Source: Fidelibacterota bacterium
Lineage (GTDB): Bacteria; Fidelibacterota; Marinisomatia; Marinisomatales; SCKK01
Assembly: GCA_004124475.1 (NCBI GenBank)
Contig: SCKK01000009.1
Location: 1-64,000, forward strand
Reading direction: 5' to 3'
DNA length: 64,000 bases
The position numbers and the translations under genes are program-made. Numbering within the stretch: the first letter of the stretch is position 1; each line of letters starts with the position of its first letter. Below, one piece after another: positions 36,531 to 45,435 of this stretch. The notes under the pieces were generated by a model. That model was not told the origin of the DNA. It worked only from the letters and a program-made list of their open reading frames with translations, and did not search any database.

Positions 36531-38270
36531 TTACATCAATCTAACAATATTTGGAGTAATAAATATGAGTAATTCCCGCTGTTCAGACGTGGTAACTTTA
36601 TGGGTAAATAATTTTTTAATTAATGGAATACTCCCCAAAATTGGTACTTTAGATATAGTCTCAAAATTTTGATCAAAAATCATCCCGCCAATAATAAGAG
36701 TTTCTCCATTTGCAACCATAACTTGTGTTTGTGTAAACTGCTGTGAGACGATAGGTCTATCAGCCTGTGGCCCTGTAAATCCCACCAAAGACTGGACAAT
36801 TGCCGTGACCGTCATTGAAATAAACCGATCTTCATTAATTCGAGGCAGAACATTCAAGGTAACGTTTATTTCTTGATCTTCGAATGTTAATGGTTGAGCG
36901 ACCAACCCTCCTTCAGCTTGGGGTACAGCAACAGGGATTGTTGTACCTACAGTAATAGTAGCAAGTGTATTATCAAATGTGGTAATCTGGGGCTCTTGTA
37001 TTAGACGTGTATCAGTGTCTGTTGTAAGGATATTTATTATTGTTGTAAATAGAGGTAAACTCAAAGTCGCTATTCGAAGACTATTCCATCTACCTAAACC
37101 AATCCCAATCAAAGTATCAATTGCAGTTTCAAATGTAGGCCCACTTAAATTAGCTCTTAAGTTCCAATCAATTCCCATCCTTTCATCAACACCAAGTTTT
37201 GTCTCTATAAATTTAACAGCAATATTAATCTGAGGAATCCGTTTATCTAACTTAAAAATAACTTCTTCAATCCGGTCAAAATTATAGTGTATATCCGTCA
37301 CTAAGAGATGGTCAATGGCCCCACCTGCGCCAACGCCACCAACTCCACCAACCCCACCTACACCTGCCGCTCCGCCGACAGCGCCCAATAGACCACCACC
37401 CGCGCCAGCGCCTCCAACCCGGGCACCACGTATTCCAACACCACCTACTCCGCCACCTATACCGCCAAGACCTCCTGTCTGTACCGGAGAAAAAACCTGA
37501 ACTTTACCTTTATCAGTTAAAACGTTCGTCAATGCAATGCTTAATGCAGTTGCATCTACATATTCCAATTTGTATACCCGCGTCTCCAATTCACCGGTCA
37601 TCTCTTCTTCGGAAGGTTTTATCACAACAATGTTATCTTGAATAAACCAATCAAAACCATTTACTTTTAATATGGCATCTAATGCAGTGCCCAGGTTTAC
37701 ATCATTTAAAGATACGGTAACTTTACCTTCGATATCCTGCCCCGTTATAATGTTTATATTATTCTGAATAGCTAAGAGTCGAAGCATATCAATTAATGGA
37801 GCATTTTTAAAATGTAAGGAAACAGTGGTCTGGAACATTGAAATACGCCTTGCTCTCTTTCTCTTTTCAATATCTTCAACACTGGGTCTCCATGAAATTC
37901 TAATAATATTACCCCCCTCTGTTTCAAAATGATATTGAGGTAACGTAGAAAAGTGCAAAATCACTTCAGTAAAATTCTTTTTCATCCTCTTTTCGAGCGC
38001 ATCAATTCGATATAAAGGAGGTAAACTAATCTGTTTTGAGTACGTTTTTTGAAGAAACTTTGTCTTTGGAAATATTAATCTTACCATTGGGGGTGACTGA
38101 GTGACAACTTCTTCAAACTCAACCATCTCAGAGAGTACGATGGAAACACCCATCTCATTTTCAGTCTCGAAAGTGGAAATTAATTTCACCTCCTGTCCGT
38201 TTATCCTGTGGCATCCTATGATAATTAGTACAAATAATATGAATACTTTTAGCAAATGAACTTTATTCAT
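36531..38270 (-). CDS. pilQ: Type IV pilus secretin PilQ with glycine-rich linker
   Basis: 579 residues. N-terminal signal (lipobox-like LIIIGC), an AMIN-like region, an N0/STN-type domain (LHFKNAPLIDMLRLLAIQNN, about 150-220), an N1 piece (RVYKLEYVDATALSIAL), then a glycine/valine/alanine-rich stretch of about 60 residues (265-320) and the secretin domain (about 340-579; VPILGSIPLIKKLF near the end). It forms the outer-membrane pore. It overlaps the upstream gene by 8 bp, indicating coupling. The long glycine linker is unusual. Confidence 0.9.
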   Translation of the reverse strand: MNKVHLLKVFILFVLIIIGCHRINGQEVKLISTFETENEMGVSIVLSEMVEFEEVVTQSPPMVRLIFPKTKFLQKTYSKQISLPPLYRIDALEKRMKKNFTEVILHFSTLPQYHFETEGGNIIRISWRPSVEDIEKRKRARRISMFQTTVSLHFKNAPLIDMLRLLAIQNNINIITGQDIEGKVTVSLNDVNLGTALDAILKVNGFDWFIQDNIVVIKPSEEEMTGELETRVYKLEYVDATALSIALTNVLTDKGKVQVFSPVQTGGLGGIGGGVGGVGIRGARVGGAGAGGGLLGAVGGAAGVGGVGGVGGVGAGGAIDHLLVTDIHYNFDRIEEVIFKLDKRIPQINIAVKFIETKLGVDERMGIDWNLRANLSGPTFETAIDTLIGIGLGRWNSLRIATLSLPLFTTIINILTTDTDTRLIQEPQITTFDNTLATITVGTTIPVAVPQAEGGLVAQPLTFEDQEINVTLNVLPRINEDRFISMTVTAIVQSLVGFTGPQADRPIVSQQFTQTQVMVANGETLIIGGMIFDQNFETISKVPILGSIPLIKKLFTHKVTTSEQRELLIFITPNIVRLM

Positions 38271-38763
38271 TTATAGACAACCTTATTGCTTGCGCACCCT
38301 TTTTCAAGATTACATAATTGGATGCAATTTTATCTACCTTAAAACCTCCAATAGCGTCACCCTCTTTTACGATGCTTTCATTAATTAAAGCATACCCGGC
38401 ATTACCATGCCATGATATACCGGTTAGACTTAAACCTTTCGCTTTGCCACCTCCTGAACGACCGAATATTCCGTCGATTATTCCTTCTTTTGATGAGCCT
38501 TCAATGGTATCTACAGAGACATAGAAAAATGGATCAGAATTCCATGAACCGGACCAATTCAATTCAGGTATAGGATTCAAATATGCTAAAAAGACATCAT
38601 CCTCAGTATCTGACAAGCTTAAAATTTCATCTTGAATACCGGCTTTTATTCCCTTTGCTATTTCTTTTCCGGTTGTTAATAAACCTCTATCTATCACGGC
38701 GTAAATAATTAGAATACCAATTATTCCAATTAAGATCTTTTGTCGCTTGTTTAATTTATTCAT
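38263..38763 (-). CDS. PilP-like periplasmic/inner-membrane pilus protein
   Basis: 166 residues: one N-terminal transmembrane helix (about 9-28), a linker, then a C-terminal domain GLSLTGISWHGNAGYALINESIVKEGDAIGGFKVDKIASNYVILKKG, which resembles the PilP/GspC HR domain that binds the secretin (compare xVxGIxxxxxxxxAlI and xxGDxIxxxxVxxIxxxxVxLxxxG). Position between pilO and pilQ supports this. The name is an inference from fold and neighbours. Confidence 0.7.
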   Translation of the reverse strand: MNKLNKRQKILIGIIGILIIYAVIDRGLLTTGKEIAKGIKAGIQDEILSLSDTEDDVFLAYLNPIPELNWSGSWNSDPFFYVSVDTIEGSSKEGIIDGIFGRSGGGKAKGLSLTGISWHGNAGYALINESIVKEGDAIGGFKVDKIASNYVILKKGAQAIRLSINE

Positions 38764-38778
38764 ATTTCAATTTTCCCC

Positions 38779-38850
38779 AACGACCCCGACTTGTCGGGGG
38801 GGGGGGTCGGGACTACGAGGCAGGAAAGTTTCATCCCGAAACCTCGGGAC
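38779..38850. repeat. Palindromes between pilO and the PilP-like gene
   Basis: GACCCCGACTTGTCGGGG with an extended G run lies at 38782-38812, and ATCCCGAAACCTCGGGAC at 38833-38850. They belong to the TCCCGA-n-TCGGGA family. Confidence 0.55.
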
Positions 38851-38861
38851 AAGTATCAAGA

Positions 38862-39437
38862 TTATGTGCTCTCTTCATCGAAAAATATGTACGCATATAA
38901 AACTAATTCACAAGCTAATACACCTTCAGTGTCTAATTCTGTACCGAGACTAATCCTACCAATATTCAGGATGGTAGGTAAAGATAGAATTTCTTCCAAA
39001 AAAATCCCTATCGTCAGGAATTCTCCTTGAATCTGAATTTGAACAGGATACCTTTCAATATGCTTTTTCGTAAGTTTAAGTTTATGTTTAATACCCGGGT
39101 ATGAATCTTCAAGATTAGGCGAAAGTGACTTTATTATGATATTTTGTCTCTTTGCAATCCGCCTAATCTCTTCAAATACTTTCAAAAACGAATCTCTATT
39201 AGGAATCTCACTTTTTAAAGAATCTAATTTCGCTAATTCATTATGATACCGTTCTAGTATCATTGGAAAGCTTTCATTTATCTCTAACATTTGATTATAC
39301 TTTGTCTCTAGTTTCTTCAATTCCGATTTTTTTTCTCGAATCTTTCCCCCATTATTCCAAATACCTGTCCATAACCACCATCCGGTAGCTACCAATAAAA
39401 TTGAAATAAGTGCAGAAAATATTAACTTATTTCTCAT
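38862..39437 (-). CDS. pilO: PilO-like pilus alignment protein
   Basis: 191 residues: a transmembrane helix at about 7-27, a coiled-coil (residues 35-85, KKSELKKLETKYNQMLEINE), then a ferredoxin-like domain with YPVQIQIQGEFLTIGIFLEEILSLPTILNIG, the PilO signature. It links the PilM-PilN unit to the PilP-like protein and secretin. It follows the PilMN gene by 6 bp. Confidence 0.82.
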   Translation of the reverse strand: MRNKLIFSALISILLVATGWWLWTGIWNNGGKIREKKSELKKLETKYNQMLEINESFPMILERYHNELAKLDSLKSEIPNRDSFLKVFEEIRRIAKRQNIIIKSLSPNLEDSYPGIKHKLKLTKKHIERYPVQIQIQGEFLTIGIFLEEILSLPTILNIGRISLGTELDTEGVLACELVLYAYIFFDEEST

Positions 39438-39443
39438 TCTCTG

Positions 39444-41687
39444 TTAAAGCCTTAATGTAAGAGTAAAAAATAGTTTGCCTTCTTGGAGGTCACTATGTTC
39501 TTCAAGATTGTAGTCAACTTTTGTAAATACATTACTCTCTTGCAGTCGGATTAAAAAATTTGTGAAATGAATATCTGCTACAGAGGCGACAGCTTGAACA
39601 AACCCGTTTACCAATATTGCATCTTTTATTTCCTGAGGTCCATTTTCTGATTCTTCCTTTTTTATTTTAACAACCTCTTTCTTAAAAGTTATAGAAGTGA
39701 ATTTAACGTCGGATGGTACAACTGAAGAAAATAGTTTAAGTATTTTAATTTGATTTTTTGAATGAATGCGATCATTTGATAAAAATTTTCGAAATCCAGA
39801 AACCATCTCTATTTCGTCTAAAATGATAAAATATTCCTGCGCCGTAGATGAAAGTTTTCCCCATTCATCTGTTTTAACCTTAATCTGCCCTCCCAATTCA
39901 TCAACTTTTTGATTTGAAAAAAATGTGTTTATAACAAAAAACGGGATTAAAAAAATCCCCACTAATACAGCTATTTTAGTAAGTAATAAGTATTTATAGT
40001 TGGATCGAATCTTATTAGGAAGAATGTTGATTTTCCCAGCTTCATCATCAGCAAGTGCAAAATTTATTGTGTAATAGGGAAGCATTTTTTCCGGAAGAAT
40101 CTTTCCATCTGAAAAACTGAAAGATCCATTTCGGAGTGGATTCAAGATACCTACTTTTAAATCTAAATTCTGTCCAATGGTTTTGAGAAGATTCGGAAAA
40201 GTGGCTCCAATTCCGTCAAATAAAAGCCACTTCCATTCTAATTCAGGATTCTGTTTTTTAAAATAGCTGAGAGAACGGCTTAACTCACTTGTCAATCTTT
40301 CTAACACTGGACGAAGGAAAATAGAGATTTTGTATAAGCTGATCTTTATTCCTTGAATCACACCATTAGTTTCTTTTGGAAATCCGTAATCTCCCAATAT
40401 CTGTCTTGCTTGCAAATGATCAATTTTAACCGTCTCATTCCCTACAACAATACGTTGCATAATTGCAGTATAAAAATCTTCAGCACCCACAGATACTTCC
40501 CTGGAAAACAATAACTTATGCTCTTCCACAACTACAATAGTAGTACTTGTTTCCCCAATATGTACCAATATATAACACCCTTCCTTCATGTCAGGATAAT
40601 TTTTAATAAATAGCTTCCATAACAGTATAGGAAGCGTAGTAAATAATCTGAGTTTAAGGTTGTGGTTATTAAATTGAGTAATTATCTCCTCAATGGAGTT
40701 TCTTTCAACGATTCCGATTACAATATTCTGCTTGTTTGGATTTCCTACTGCATCCGTAGTTTCCCAGTTGGTTTCAGCATTTTCCGCATTAAAAGGTAAA
40801 TTCTTTTTTGCATTCCACTGTATTAAATCGACCAACTCCTTCTGTTTCAGTTTAGGTGTCTGGATAATATGCGTTTTTGTTAACAATTTGGAATCATAGT
40901 AACTCCCAAATGCAGTTTTTTTCTCTTTACTTTTTAATTCATTTTCTAAAACAAAGGACAACAACTGATCCATATTTGAAATAGTTTGTCCATTTGTTTT
41001 ATAGGGTAATGTGTAGGTCCCAAATTTTTCAATGGTTGTTCCTTTAATCCCTTTTACCACTTGAAGAAGTCTTAAAAAATTTTTCCCCCTATGGATACAT
41101 ACTTGTCTTTGAGACTCATTCAATCGATTTACAACTGCACCTATATAATTACTAATGTCAATTTTGTGGTTCTGCTCAATCATAGTTGATAAAAGAGTCG
41201 AATCAAATTCTTCCGGCTTAACAACGTTTTCCTTTTCTTCGGTTTTAGAAATATCTTTCTGAATCTGTTGCAGTATATCTGTTGTCGATCTTTCGTCAGG
41301 TTTCTTTTCATCTAAGATAGTCTCGATTCTATCATCAGGAACTTTAGATACAACAGCTTCTTCAACAACAGGAATTTCCTCCTTTACTTCATCATGAGAT
41401 ATGGTTTTTTTTAGACTCTCAAGAAGAGATTTTCCGGATTCTTTAGTCTTTTGCTCTATTTCAGAGTCAATTTCTTCTTCAGTCATTTCTTGTCCTAAGG
41501 ATCCTACAGATGTTTCCGGCACGGGTTTTCCGGGATCAGGCACCAATATAGAAGCTCCCTTTTCACTTATCTCCTTAACAGTTTCCGGTTTCTTTTCTAC
41601 CGGTTCATCCTTTGCCTGTTGCGCACGTAAAAGATCTAAGAGCCGGTTTGTGGCTAAGTCTTGTCTTTCTTTACCTTCTTCAGACAT
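39444..41687 (-). CDS. pilM: PilM-PilN fusion with acidic N-terminal extension
   Basis: 747 residues. Residues 1-180 are charged and low in complexity (many Glu, Lys, Pro), likely disordered. Residues 190-560 are an actin-like PilM/FtsA-type ATPase (GCYILVHIGETSTTIVVVE; LLFSREVSVGAEDFYTAIMQ). A single helix follows near 580-600 and then a PilN-type domain with a coiled-coil and ferredoxin-like fold. In most bacteria PilM and PilN are separate, with the N-terminus of PilN bound to PilM. Here they are one chain. It overlaps the ExeA-like gene by 8 bp. Confidence 0.78.
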   Translation of the reverse strand: MSEEGKERQDLATNRLLDLLRAQQAKDEPVEKKPETVKEISEKGASILVPDPGKPVPETSVGSLGQEMTEEEIDSEIEQKTKESGKSLLESLKKTISHDEVKEEIPVVEEAVVSKVPDDRIETILDEKKPDERSTTDILQQIQKDISKTEEKENVVKPEEFDSTLLSTMIEQNHKIDISNYIGAVVNRLNESQRQVCIHRGKNFLRLLQVVKGIKGTTIEKFGTYTLPYKTNGQTISNMDQLLSFVLENELKSKEKKTAFGSYYDSKLLTKTHIIQTPKLKQKELVDLIQWNAKKNLPFNAENAETNWETTDAVGNPNKQNIVIGIVERNSIEEIITQFNNHNLKLRLFTTLPILLWKLFIKNYPDMKEGCYILVHIGETSTTIVVVEEHKLLFSREVSVGAEDFYTAIMQRIVVGNETVKIDHLQARQILGDYGFPKETNGVIQGIKISLYKISIFLRPVLERLTSELSRSLSYFKKQNPELEWKWLLFDGIGATFPNLLKTIGQNLDLKVGILNPLRNGSFSFSDGKILPEKMLPYYTINFALADDEAGKINILPNKIRSNYKYLLLTKIAVLVGIFLIPFFVINTFFSNQKVDELGGQIKVKTDEWGKLSSTAQEYFIILDEIEMVSGFRKFLSNDRIHSKNQIKILKLFSSVVPSDVKFTSITFKKEVVKIKKEESENGPQEIKDAILVNGFVQAVASVADIHFTNFLIRLQESNVFTKVDYNLEEHSDLQEGKLFFTLTLRL

Positions 41688-42507
41688 AAAATGGATCCGA
41701 TTTTCTTAATCGAGTTAGCGCGATGTCGCTGTCTATCTTCTTTTTATCAAATGTTAACATATCGATGATTAAATTATGACAAGTCACAACAACTTTCCTC
41801 GGGTATCCCTGGGTCATCTCATATACCAGTTCTTTCGCGTGAGAGGTAAAAATTGCCTCCCCATCTTGCATACCTGCAATCTTTAATCTGTGATCAATAA
41901 AACGTTTTGTATCATCAATATCCATGGGACTTAAAGAATATCCAAAGGAGATTCTATCTTTAAAATTTGGATGTTTGTCTAATAGCTCTTTAAACTCCGG
42001 TTGGGCAAATATAATTACCTGAATCAACTTTGTATCGTTTGTTTCAAAATTTAAAAGAGTTCTAATAATTTCTACCTGTTCAGAACCCATCTTCTGTCCT
42101 TCATCAATAATCAAAACAATTCTCTTTTTTAATTTTATAGCAGTATCGATTAAATAATGTTCTATCTGATTCATCATGTCTATTAGCAAACTAACTTTGT
42201 CTGAAATTCCAAACATTCTTTTCAGGTAAATGAGAAATTCAACATTATCTTTCCATGTGGGATCTAATATCAAATGAAAATTATAATCTCTGCCAAATTC
42301 AACAAAACGACCCAATAAAAGTCGTGACATAATTGTCTTCCCAGTTCCAATTCCCCCGATCACTACATTTAATCCTCGATTAAGGCGTAATGAAATTTCT
42401 AATCTATTAAGACATTCCCCATGACCCTTGGATTGATAAAAAAATTCGGGATCAGGCGCCATTGAAAATGGTTCCTTGACAAGCCCTGCTAATTCAAAAT
42501 ATTCCAT
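41680..42507 (-). CDS. ExeA/GspA-like AAA ATPase
   Basis: 275 residues. Starts MEYFELAGLVKEPFSMAPDPEFFYQSKGHGECL, the typical ExeA/MshM N-terminus. Walker A GGIGTGKTIMSRLL, Walker B VLIIDEGQKMGSEQ, then a sensor LIQVIIFAQPEF. In type II secretion and MSHA pili these ATPases help place the secretin through the cell wall; here it lacks a peptidoglycan-binding domain. First enzyme gene of the pilM-pilQ run. Confidence 0.85.
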   Translation of the reverse strand: MEYFELAGLVKEPFSMAPDPEFFYQSKGHGECLNRLEISLRLNRGLNVVIGGIGTGKTIMSRLLLGRFVEFGRDYNFHLILDPTWKDNVEFLIYLKRMFGISDKVSLLIDMMNQIEHYLIDTAIKLKKRIVLIIDEGQKMGSEQVEIIRTLLNFETNDTKLIQVIIFAQPEFKELLDKHPNFKDRISFGYSLSPMDIDDTKRFIDHRLKIAGMQDGEAIFTSHAKELVYEMTQGYPRKVVVTCHNLIIDMLTFDKKKIDSDIALTRLRKSDPFYV

Positions 42508-42621
42508 TTTTACATCTCAAATCATTGTTGCAAGGTAACTGTTCAACGTATTTTTGGAACAAGACTAAGTCCCGAAGTTTCGGAATAAGGATAAGATTCC
42601 GTTGCTATACCGGTATTCCTT

Positions 42622-42637
42622 TCCGTTAGTTAACGGA
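42622..42637. repeat. Palindrome TCCGTTAGTTAACGGA
   Basis: The same unit, followed by TAGCCCA and a CTTTTCCTTC tract, recurs beside pyrF at 54541-54556; a relative is at 33308-33325. It falls in the 174-bp gap between the regulator gene and the ExeA-like gene. Confidence 0.55.
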
Positions 42638-42681
42638 TAGCCCATCTCACTTTTCCTTCACCAGCACCTTTGCCTAAATAA

Positions 42682-43299
42682 TTACATCGCATTTTCAAAA
42701 TATGGGTCACATTTCTCTTTAAGATCACTTTTATTCAGCGGTCTGAATAATACTCCATCAACACCAATTTCATTTAACTCCTCTAAAACACCATCTTCAA
42801 GATAATCTGAAATGACCAATACTTTCGTATATAATGTCTCTTTATGAGATCGAAGTACCTTTAAAAGTTCCAGCCCAGTCAATCTTGGCAATCTAAGGTC
42901 AAGGATCACTAATTTGGGTTTATGTTGACTAATCTTTAAATATCCTTCAAACCCGTCTGGAACCATCTCGATCCGGACATCCTTATAGAGATCATTGATC
43001 AAATAAGTCAATGTTTCTGCTTGATCCCGGTTATTTTCAATAATCAGAAAGTCGGTTAATTGATCATTTTCTCCAAAATAAGCAGGTTCATATGTAAATC
43101 CTTGTTTTTTAATAAAAGAAATGAAATCACTCCTTGCGACACGATAGTGACCGGATGGGGTCGTAAATGCTTGGATGTCGTTATTTCGTATCCAGCTTTT
43201 AACCGTATTGATATCAACTTCGCAATAACGAGCAATGTCACCCGTGGTAAAAAACCTTTTCACTTTATTCCCAATCATTACACAGTTAGTAGAAATCAA
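42682..43299 (-). CDS. Helix-turn-helix plus degenerate receiver regulator
   Basis: 205 residues. Residues 13-65 are a MerR/BldC-like winged helix (FFTTGDIARYCEVDINTVKSWIRNNDIQAFTTPSGHYRV). Residues 84-205 are a receiver fold: ILDLRLPRLTG contains the phosphoacceptor Asp, but the N-terminal acidic pocket reads IENNRDQ and the conserved Lys of the KP motif is Arg (FRPLN). So the output may not depend on normal phosphorylation. It sits first in the pilus operon and probably regulates it. DNA binding in front of a receiver is the reverse of the usual order. Confidence 0.75.
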   Translation of the reverse strand: MISTNCVMIGNKVKRFFTTGDIARYCEVDINTVKSWIRNNDIQAFTTPSGHYRVARSDFISFIKKQGFTYEPAYFGENDQLTDFLIIENNRDQAETLTYLINDLYKDVRIEMVPDGFEGYLKISQHKPKLVILDLRLPRLTGLELLKVLRSHKETLYTKVLVISDYLEDGVLEELNEIGVDGVLFRPLNKSDLKEKCDPYFENAM

Positions 43300-43704
43300 T
43301 GTAATTCACGATATTCATGATATTATTAGTCTCTATAATAATAACAATTTTTATAAATAATGTCAATGATTATTTAGTATCACTTTGTAAGGTAAAAATA
43401 TAATACACAAATAGGGTTACATGACCTTATAACTACAGATGCTTTCTCAGAAATATTGTAACTCACTATTTATTGGCAGTTACGGAGATATTGACCTATC
43501 GACTTTATGCAACATCTTTAATAATTGAAAGTTATGTTTCGTTTTAAGACAAAATCTATGTAAACATTCAGTGAACCCGTTTCGGTAAGATTGAATATTG
43601 TGACTTGGAACAGATCTATTTGAATATAGCCTGATTAATTCATGAGTCCATGAATTATTCAGGTTAGAAATACGAAAGAAAAACTACTGTATAGAAATAA
43701 ATTC
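43300..43704. other. Promoter-side gap of the pilus operon with a solo IS-end palindrome
   Basis: About 400 bp, AT-rich, no gene. The promoter of the HTH-receiver/pilus operon should lie at its left side, but no clear motif was found. The palindrome at 43630-43663 is listed separately. Confidence 0.4.
43630..43663. repeat. Solo paired ends of an IS1380 element (34 bp)
   Basis: Reads CCTGATTAATTCA, eight bases, then TGAATTATTCAGG: exactly the two terminal repeats of the IS1380 at 27575-29372, with nothing between. Followed by TTAG and preceded by ATAG, almost the same 4-bp flank. Either a scar of internal deletion or a minimal non-autonomous derivative. Confidence 0.65.
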
Positions 43705-45102
43705 TTAGCGATTCTCAATTGGAATAAAAAGGGATCCTCCACGACGTTTAATCAATAATAATACTGTATCATTTACAGATTCGTTATCTAATGCTATTCT
43801 AAACTCGTTTACCCCATCTATTTTTATGCTTCCGATACGTTTAATAATGTCCCCTGTCTGGATACCAGCTTTGGCTGCTTTGCTTTTGCGGTGAACTTCA
43901 ACAACCACAACGCCCATCTCGTCTCTATCAATACCTAACCGCCTGGCAATTTTAGAATCTGTGGATTCTACTCGTAGTCCGAGTTTAGGTGTTGCCTTAC
44001 GAGGAACGAAAGCGATTTTATCATCTTCCGGTAATTCGGACAGGTGAACTCTCAATGTCTTCTTCTTCTTACCGCGAACTACATCGACTGTTGTCCTGGT
44101 GCCGGGCCTCATGCTGGAAACCATATTCTTTAGATTTGCGGTATCCCTGACCTTTTTGTCATTAAACATTACAATAACGTCCTGTATTTTGATGCTGGCT
44201 TTATCAGCCGGACTTCCATCGACGACTTGTGTGACTACCGCCCCTTCACGATCCTCAAGACCTAAAGATTTAGCAAGCAGATCATCCACATCCTGAATAT
44301 ATACACCCAGCCAGGCACGAATAACCCGCCCTTCGTTTATCAGGTCTTCCATGATTTGTTTTGCCAGATTGATGGGAATAGCAAATCCCACACCAACATT
44401 TCCGCGATTGAACCCTCCAGTCGCAATTGCTGTATTAATCCCCACCAATTTTCCATCAAGATTGATCAATGCACCGCCACTGTTCCCTGGATTTATGGCA
44501 GCATCGGTCTGGATAAAATCTTCGTACCCAATCCCACCAATGATATGGCTGCGCCCTTTCGCACTGACAATTCCAGCAGTAACCGTGTGACTTAAATTTT
44601 TACGAAATGGACTTCCTATTGCCAGAACCCATTCTCCCACCTCTAATTCATCTGAATCCCCCAATTTTGCTGCTGTGAGGTCGTCCGCATCAATTTTTAA
44701 AACAGCCAAATCACTTTTGGCATCTCTCCCTACAACCTCCGCTTTATATTCGCGCTTATCCATTAATAAAACAGTAATCTCGTCAGCATTTTCAACAACA
44801 TGATTATTGGTGAGGATATATCCTTTCTCAGCATCTATGATAACTCCCGAACCTAAAGCTGTACTTTTTAAATCCTGTTCCGGAAAATCAAAATACCGCC
44901 AGAAGAACTCATCTCCAAATGGATGTCTAAAAGGGGCATCTTCCATACTGATAAGCTTCTCACTGGTAATCGTTACAACTGAGGAGTTAACTATCTTGAC
45001 AGCTTTGATAAATGTGTCGCTTAACTCTTTGGCTCCCGGCAATTTTGCTTGTACTATTACCGCAAACAGTGGAATTAAAACCATTAGAATATATTTTTTC
45101 AT
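43705..45102 (-). CDS. degP: Periplasmic serine protease/chaperone of the HtrA/DegP family
   Basis: 465 residues with a signal peptide (about 1-19). The triad is readable: H101 in NNHVVEN, D131 in KSDLAVL, S208 in NPGNSGG. Two PDZ domains follow (about 250-350 and 375-465; GAVVTQVVDGSPADKASIK, GVVVVEVHRKSKAAKAGIQTGD). GGAGG lies before the ATG. It degrades or refolds damaged envelope proteins. Confidence 0.93.
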   Translation of the reverse strand: MKKYILMVLIPLFAVIVQAKLPGAKELSDTFIKAVKIVNSSVVTITSEKLISMEDAPFRHPFGDEFFWRYFDFPEQDLKSTALGSGVIIDAEKGYILTNNHVVENADEITVLLMDKREYKAEVVGRDAKSDLAVLKIDADDLTAAKLGDSDELEVGEWVLAIGSPFRKNLSHTVTAGIVSAKGRSHIIGGIGYEDFIQTDAAINPGNSGGALINLDGKLVGINTAIATGGFNRGNVGVGFAIPINLAKQIMEDLINEGRVIRAWLGVYIQDVDDLLAKSLGLEDREGAVVTQVVDGSPADKASIKIQDVIVMFNDKKVRDTANLKNMVSSMRPGTRTTVDVVRGKKKKTLRVHLSELPEDDKIAFVPRKATPKLGLRVESTDSKIARRLGIDRDEMGVVVVEVHRKSKAAKAGIQTGDIIKRIGSIKIDGVNEFRIALDNESVNDTVLLLIKRRGGSLFIPIENR

Positions 45103-45153
45103 TTTTCCTCCATTTAAATCACATTCTTCTATGTCTTCAATCCTCTAAATGTT

Positions 45154-45396
45154 TCAAAATAAATTAGCCTTTTCCTGTGAATTAAAAATCACTTTAGATA
45201 AAGTAGTTTCCCTTTCCAAGTTTTTGACTAGACCCAGATCGTCATCACAATTCAAGTCAGCAAAAGCAGGTGCCATATTACTTCCAAGGAGTCCCGAAAT
45301 TTCGGGACAATTGTTTAATCGTTGAAGGTTATCCTGGAATTTCGGAATTACCTTAAACACTCCGTCAGAAGTCCCTGCGGGAAAAGACAAAAACAT
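45154..45396 (-). pseudogene. Fragment of an FG-GAP repeat gene
   Basis: An 80-residue frame contains LLGSNMAPAFADLNCDDDLG, recognisable as the start of an FG-GAP unit (compare NxAPAFADLDGDGDLDL), but no signal peptide, no full repeat and no further units. A TCCCGAAATTTCGGGAC palindrome lies inside (45290-45307) and a second, GTCCCTGCGGGA, at its start. Likely debris of a larger surface-protein gene. Confidence 0.45.
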
Positions 45397-45435
45397 CTCA
45401 CTACTCTTTGAATTCTCTCCACAGATAAGAGGACT

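Noticed and set aside
37315-37500. Proline-rich plus-strand frame
   Set aside because: Shadow of the glycine-rich linker of PilQ.
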